The position numbers and the translations under genes are program-made. A stretch of 64,000 nucleotides of DNA from Lysobacter capsici. Its GTDB lineage: Bacteria; Pseudomonadota; Gammaproteobacteria; Xanthomonadales; Xanthomonadaceae. Shown piece after piece: positions 61,231 through 64,000 of this stretch. How positions within the stretch are numbered: the stretch's first letter is position 1; each line of letters opens with the position of its first letter. A model generated the notes under the pieces. The model was not told the DNA's origin, ran no database searches, and was given only the letters and a program-made list of their open reading frames with translations. Location: assembly GCF_018732085.1 (NCBI RefSeq), contig NZ_CP076103.1:3906001-3970000 (forward strand), written 5' to 3'.

Positions 61231-63240
61231 GTGACCGAGCGCGCACCCTCCCCGCCCGCACTGGAACCGACCTCGCGCCGCTGGGCGCTGCTGGCCGGCG
61301 CGAGCTGCCTGTTGCCGCTGCTGTTGCAATTGCCGCTGCAGATCGCCCTGACCATCGCCGGTGCCGGCATCGGCGTGGGCGTGCTGTCGTGGCGCCGGCC
61401 GTTGCCGGCGTTGCTGCGCCTGATCATGGTGCTGGCGCTGGTCGGCACCGTGCTGGTGCTGACCCGCTTCGCCCTCGGCCGCGACACCGGCTGCGCGCTG
61501 CTCGCGGCGATGTTCGCGCTCAAGCCGTCGGAAACCTACACCCTGCGCGACGCGCGCAGCCTGATCGGCTTCGCCCTGTTCGGCCCGTTCGCGACCTTCC
61601 TGCTCGACCAGGGGCCACTGTCGCTGATCCTCGGCCTGGCCGCGGCCTTGTTCGCGCTGGCGACCTTGCAACGTCTGGCCGAAGTCGAAGCACGCCCGGA
61701 ACCGGGCCGCGCGGTCGAACCGACGTTGACGCCGTGGCAACGCCTGGGCGCGATCAGCCGCCTGGTCGCGATCGGCCTGCCGCTGGCGCTGGCGGTGTTC
61801 TGGCTGTTCCCGCGCCTGGGTTCGCCGTTGTGGGGCGTGCCCGAACGCGCGCTCGCGCGGCCCGGGCTGTCGGACAAGATGGCGCCGGGCGAGATGGTCG
61901 ATCTGATGAACGACGAGACCGTCACCCTGCGCGCGCATTTCCGCGGCGCCACCCCGCCGACCTCGCAGATGTACTGGCGCGGTCCGGTGCTGTGGAATTT
62001 CGACGGCCGCCAATGGACCCAGCCGCGCTGGTTCCGCGGCCTGCCGCCGGCGCCGGTGCGCTCGACCCGGGTGCTGTGGGATTACGACCTGGAAGTCGAG
62101 GCCACCGACACCCGCCAGTTCGTCGCCCTCGACCTGCCGCTGGCGGCGCCGCCGAATTCGCGACTGTCGCTCGACCACGGCATCTACGCCGAGCAGACGC
62201 TGAGCTCGCTCAGCCGCTGGCATCTGCAGTCCTCGCCGCCGGCCAACTACGAACCCGAACTGCGCGAAACCATGCGCCGCGCCGCGCTCGCCCTGCCCCA
62301 GGGCTACAACCCGCGCACCCTCGCGCTGGCGCAGCGCTGGCGCCGCGAACTGGGCGGCAACGACGCGGCCATCGTCGAGCGCGCGATGTCGATGATCCAC
62401 CGCGAGTTCGCCTACACCCTGACCACGCCGCTGCTCGGCCGGCATTCGGTCGACGAGTTCCTGTTCGACCAGAAGGCCGGGTTCTGCGAACACTTCAGCT
62501 CCTCGTTCGTGGTGCTGATGCGTTCGGCCGGCATCCCCGCGCGCGTGGTCACCGGGTACGCCGGCGGTTACTACAACCGCATCGGCGACTACTGGCTGGT
62601 GCGCCGCTCCGACGCGCACGCCTGGGCCGAGGTCTGGTTGCCGGGACGCGGCTGGGTGCGGGTCGATCCGACCGCCGCGGTCGCGCCCGAACGCATCTAC
62701 GACACCCTGGCCGATCGCGCGCCCGGCGCCAACGGCCTGTTCGGCTCGATCGGCGCGGTCACGCCGCTGTTCAATCTCAGCGACTGGATGCGCCGCGGCT
62801 GGAACGACTTCGTGCTCGGCTTCGACGCCAACCGCCAGCAACGGCTGCTGCAGCCGTTCGGCGTGGATCGCCTCGACAGCACCCGGCTGATTGTGCTGTT
62901 CGTGCTGTTTGCGAGCGTCGCCGGGCTGTGGATGATCTGGCTCAGCAGCCGCGGCGAGCGCGAGCGCGACCCGGTGCTGCGCGCCTGGCACGCCCTGGGC
63001 CGGCGCTACCGGCGCCTGGGCCTGGCGCGCGAACCGCACGAGCCGGCGCTGGCCTGGGCTGAACGTGTCGGAAAGGAGCGGCCGGATTTGGCGATCGGCC
63101 TGCTCCAACTTAGCCAACACTTCAGCGATTGGCGGTACGCTGGCGGCCAAGCCGGGCGACGCGAGGCCCGAGAACTGCGCAACGAACTGGTCCGGGCGCT
63201 ACGCGTACACCGTCCTGGCCGCACTGGAGAACGTCGATGA
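61231..63240 (+). CDS. tgpA: TgpA-type transmembrane transglutaminase-like protein
   Basis: A 669-residue protein. About six N-terminal membrane helices (residues 18-210), a periplasmic transglutaminase-like domain (about 350-485) with catalytic triad C419 (KAGFCEHFSSSF), H463 (SDAHAWAEVW) and D479 (VRVDPTAA), one further helix near 550-570 and a cytoplasmic DUF4129-like tail. The start is GTG 61231. It matches TgpA, an essential periplasmic protein in Pseudomonas. The gene belongs with moxR and DUF58 and overlaps slp by four bases. Confidence 0.93.
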   Translation: MTERAPSPPALEPTSRRWALLAGASCLLPLLLQLPLQIALTIAGAGIGVGVLSWRRPLPALLRLIMVLALVGTVLVLTRFALGRDTGCALLAAMFALKPSETYTLRDARSLIGFALFGPFATFLLDQGPLSLILGLAAALFALATLQRLAEVEARPEPGRAVEPTLTPWQRLGAISRLVAIGLPLALAVFWLFPRLGSPLWGVPERALARPGLSDKMAPGEMVDLMNDETVTLRAHFRGATPPTSQMYWRGPVLWNFDGRQWTQPRWFRGLPPAPVRSTRVLWDYDLEVEATDTRQFVALDLPLAAPPNSRLSLDHGIYAEQTLSSLSRWHLQSSPPANYEPELRETMRRAALALPQGYNPRTLALAQRWRRELGGNDAAIVERAMSMIHREFAYTLTTPLLGRHSVDEFLFDQKAGFCEHFSSSFVVLMRSAGIPARVVTGYAGGYYNRIGDYWLVRRSDAHAWAEVWLPGRGWVRVDPTAAVAPERIYDTLADRAPGANGLFGSIGAVTPLFNLSDWMRRGWNDFVLGFDANRQQRLLQPFGVDRLDSTRLIVLFVLFASVAGLWMIWLSSRGERERDPVLRAWHALGRRYRRLGLAREPHEPALAWAERVGKERPDLAIGLLQLSQHFSDWRYAGGQAGRREARELRNELVRALRVHRPGRTGERR

Positions 63241-63722
63241 AGCTCCGTCTTGCCTTGTTAGCCGCCAGCGTCGCGCTGCTCAGCGCCTGCGTGAGCGCAC
63301 CCAAACCGCTGCAGGGCGCGTTCACCGCCCTGACCCCGGCCGACGCCGCCGCCAACGACAGCACCGGCGCGGTCGTGCGCTGGGGCGGCCGCATCGTCTC
63401 GGTCGAACCGCAGGCCAACCGCACCTGTTTCGAAATGATCTCGACCCGCCTGACCGACACCGGCCGTCCGTACTGGGCGACCGACGACACCGGCGGCCGC
63501 TTCCTGGCCTGCCGCACCGGGTTCTACGATCCGGCGCTGTTCGAGACCAACCGCGAAGTGACCTTCACCGGCCGCGTCTCGGGCTACGAAACGCGGCGCA
63601 TCGGCCAGTACGACTACCGCTTCCCGCAGCTCGACGCCGACGTGGTCTATCTGTGGCCGGTGCGGCAACAGGTCGACGTTATCGAACGTCCGGCGCCGTG
63701 GCCGTGGTGGGGCTGGTGGTGA
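63237..63722 (+). CDS. slp: Slp-family outer-membrane lipoprotein
   Basis: A 161-residue lipoprotein with a clear lipobox (ALLSACVSA, cysteine 18). The Slp domain has AVVRWGGRIVSVEPQANRTC and EVTFTGRVSGYETRRIGQYD, ending in an aromatic-rich APWPWWGWW tail. Slp is a starvation-inducible outer-membrane lipoprotein in E. coli. Its ATG overlaps the tgpA stop by four bases. A strong terminator follows. Confidence 0.93.
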   Translation: MKLRLALLAASVALLSACVSAPKPLQGAFTALTPADAAANDSTGAVVRWGGRIVSVEPQANRTCFEMISTRLTDTGRPYWATDDTGGRFLACRTGFYDPALFETNREVTFTGRVSGYETRRIGQYDYRFPQLDADVVYLWPVRQQVDVIERPAPWPWWGWW

Positions 63723-63758
63723 ATCGGTCGCGATGAATCATCGCGAATCGTGATGCGG

Positions 63759-63790
63759 ACCGAAGGCGCGAAAGCGCCTTCGGTCGTTTT
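63759..63790 (+). terminator. Intrinsic terminator after slp
   Basis: An 11-base perfect stem ACCGAAGGCGC / GCGCCTTCGGT with a GAAA tetraloop, then CGTTTTGG. It lies 36 bases after the slp stop and closes the tgpA-slp unit. Confidence 0.92.
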
Positions 63791-63799
63791 GGGGCTTGA

Positions 63800-64000
63800 G
63801 GCCAGTGGACATTGCCCCCTTTTTGCACATTGCCCCCTTTGAAAAAGGGGGCTGGCGCCTGCGATGCATGACGTCGATGCAATGACTCAATGCGCCGGGG
63901 GATTTGCGTTTTGTTCGAGTGATTCGGTTGTCGGGGCTAAAAGCAAATCCCCCCTGCCCCCCTTTTTCAAAGGGGGGAACAGCAACGGCAAAAGCACGGT
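63800..64000. repeat. CCCCCTTT-AAAGGGGG palindromic repeat element at the right edge
   Basis: Contains two palindromes, TGCCCCCTTTGAAAAAGGGG (around 63832-63851) and CCCCCCTTTTTCAAAGGGGG (around 63957-63977). Between them is an inner inverted pair GGGGGATTTGCGTTTT / AAAAGCAAATCCCCC (63897-63912 and 63937-63952). The build is that of a small non-autonomous element. It continues past the window edge, so its full length is unknown. Confidence 0.8.

Overview
The window is high-GC DNA packed with housekeeping genes in the gene order of the Xanthomonadaceae. Two adjacent S1 proteases near 8-11 kb, one matching the alpha-lytic protease of Lysobacter enzymogenes motif for motif, point to Lysobacter or a very close relative. 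No rRNA, tRNA, phage, insertion sequence or CRISPR array was seen. Mobile-looking sequence is limited to short intergenic repeats, which are abundant.

Layout. 0-7.6 kb: a two-GAF GGDEF-EAL protein running off the left edge, a divergent ECF sigma factor with an overlapping membrane anti-sigma-like partner, a YigZ-family protein, an MsbA-type ABC exporter and a secreted unknown. 7.8-10.8 kb: tandem alpha-lytic-type proteases. 11.2-13.3 kb: an accessory patch of small proteins (DUF4279, a 58-residue membrane peptide, a KTSC-like protein, DUF1877, a small secreted protein). 13.4-19 kb: an L,D-transpeptidase overlapping aidB, a cold-shock protein, then nagZ-hpt-methylthioinosine phosphorylase for wall-sugar and purine recycling. 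19.6-26.3 kb: CYTH protein, a secreted unknown, rlmD, a ydbL/ydbH pair for envelope lipid transport, and a receiver-HPt protein.

26.5-37.2 kb holds the envelope-stress and translation supercluster on the minus strand, in transcription order rpoE, rseA-like, degP/mucD, lepA, lepB, DUF4845 gene, rnc, era, an unknown membrane protein, recO. A sigma-E-type promoter lies in front of rpoE. 37.5-39.5 kb: a FadJ-type beta-oxidation enzyme, followed by about 1 kb of nested inverted repeats.

40.6-53.7 kb is the fatty-acid cluster, in transcription order yceD, rpmF, fabH, fabD, fabG, acpP, fabF, pabC, mltG, tmk, holB, pilZ and a small unknown gene. Maf is divergent from yceD. plsX is missing from its usual place and an opposite-strand SDR gene sits between fabD and fabG. 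54-63.7 kb: a GT39/GT83-type membrane glycosyltransferase, then moxR, a DUF58 gene and a TgpA-type transglutaminase. That last set is split by two overlapping minus-strand genes encoding an M91 (NleD-like) metalloprotease with an RTX-type repeat block and a putative lipoprotein. An Slp lipoprotein gene closes the region.

The most unusual items are the RTX-M91 protease/lipoprotein pair inside the moxR-DUF58-tgpA locus, the anti-sigma-like protein carrying a TonB-receptor-like segment, and the composite intergenic repeats (heptanucleotide-bounded terminator elements and the nested palindromes at 39.6-40.4 kb).
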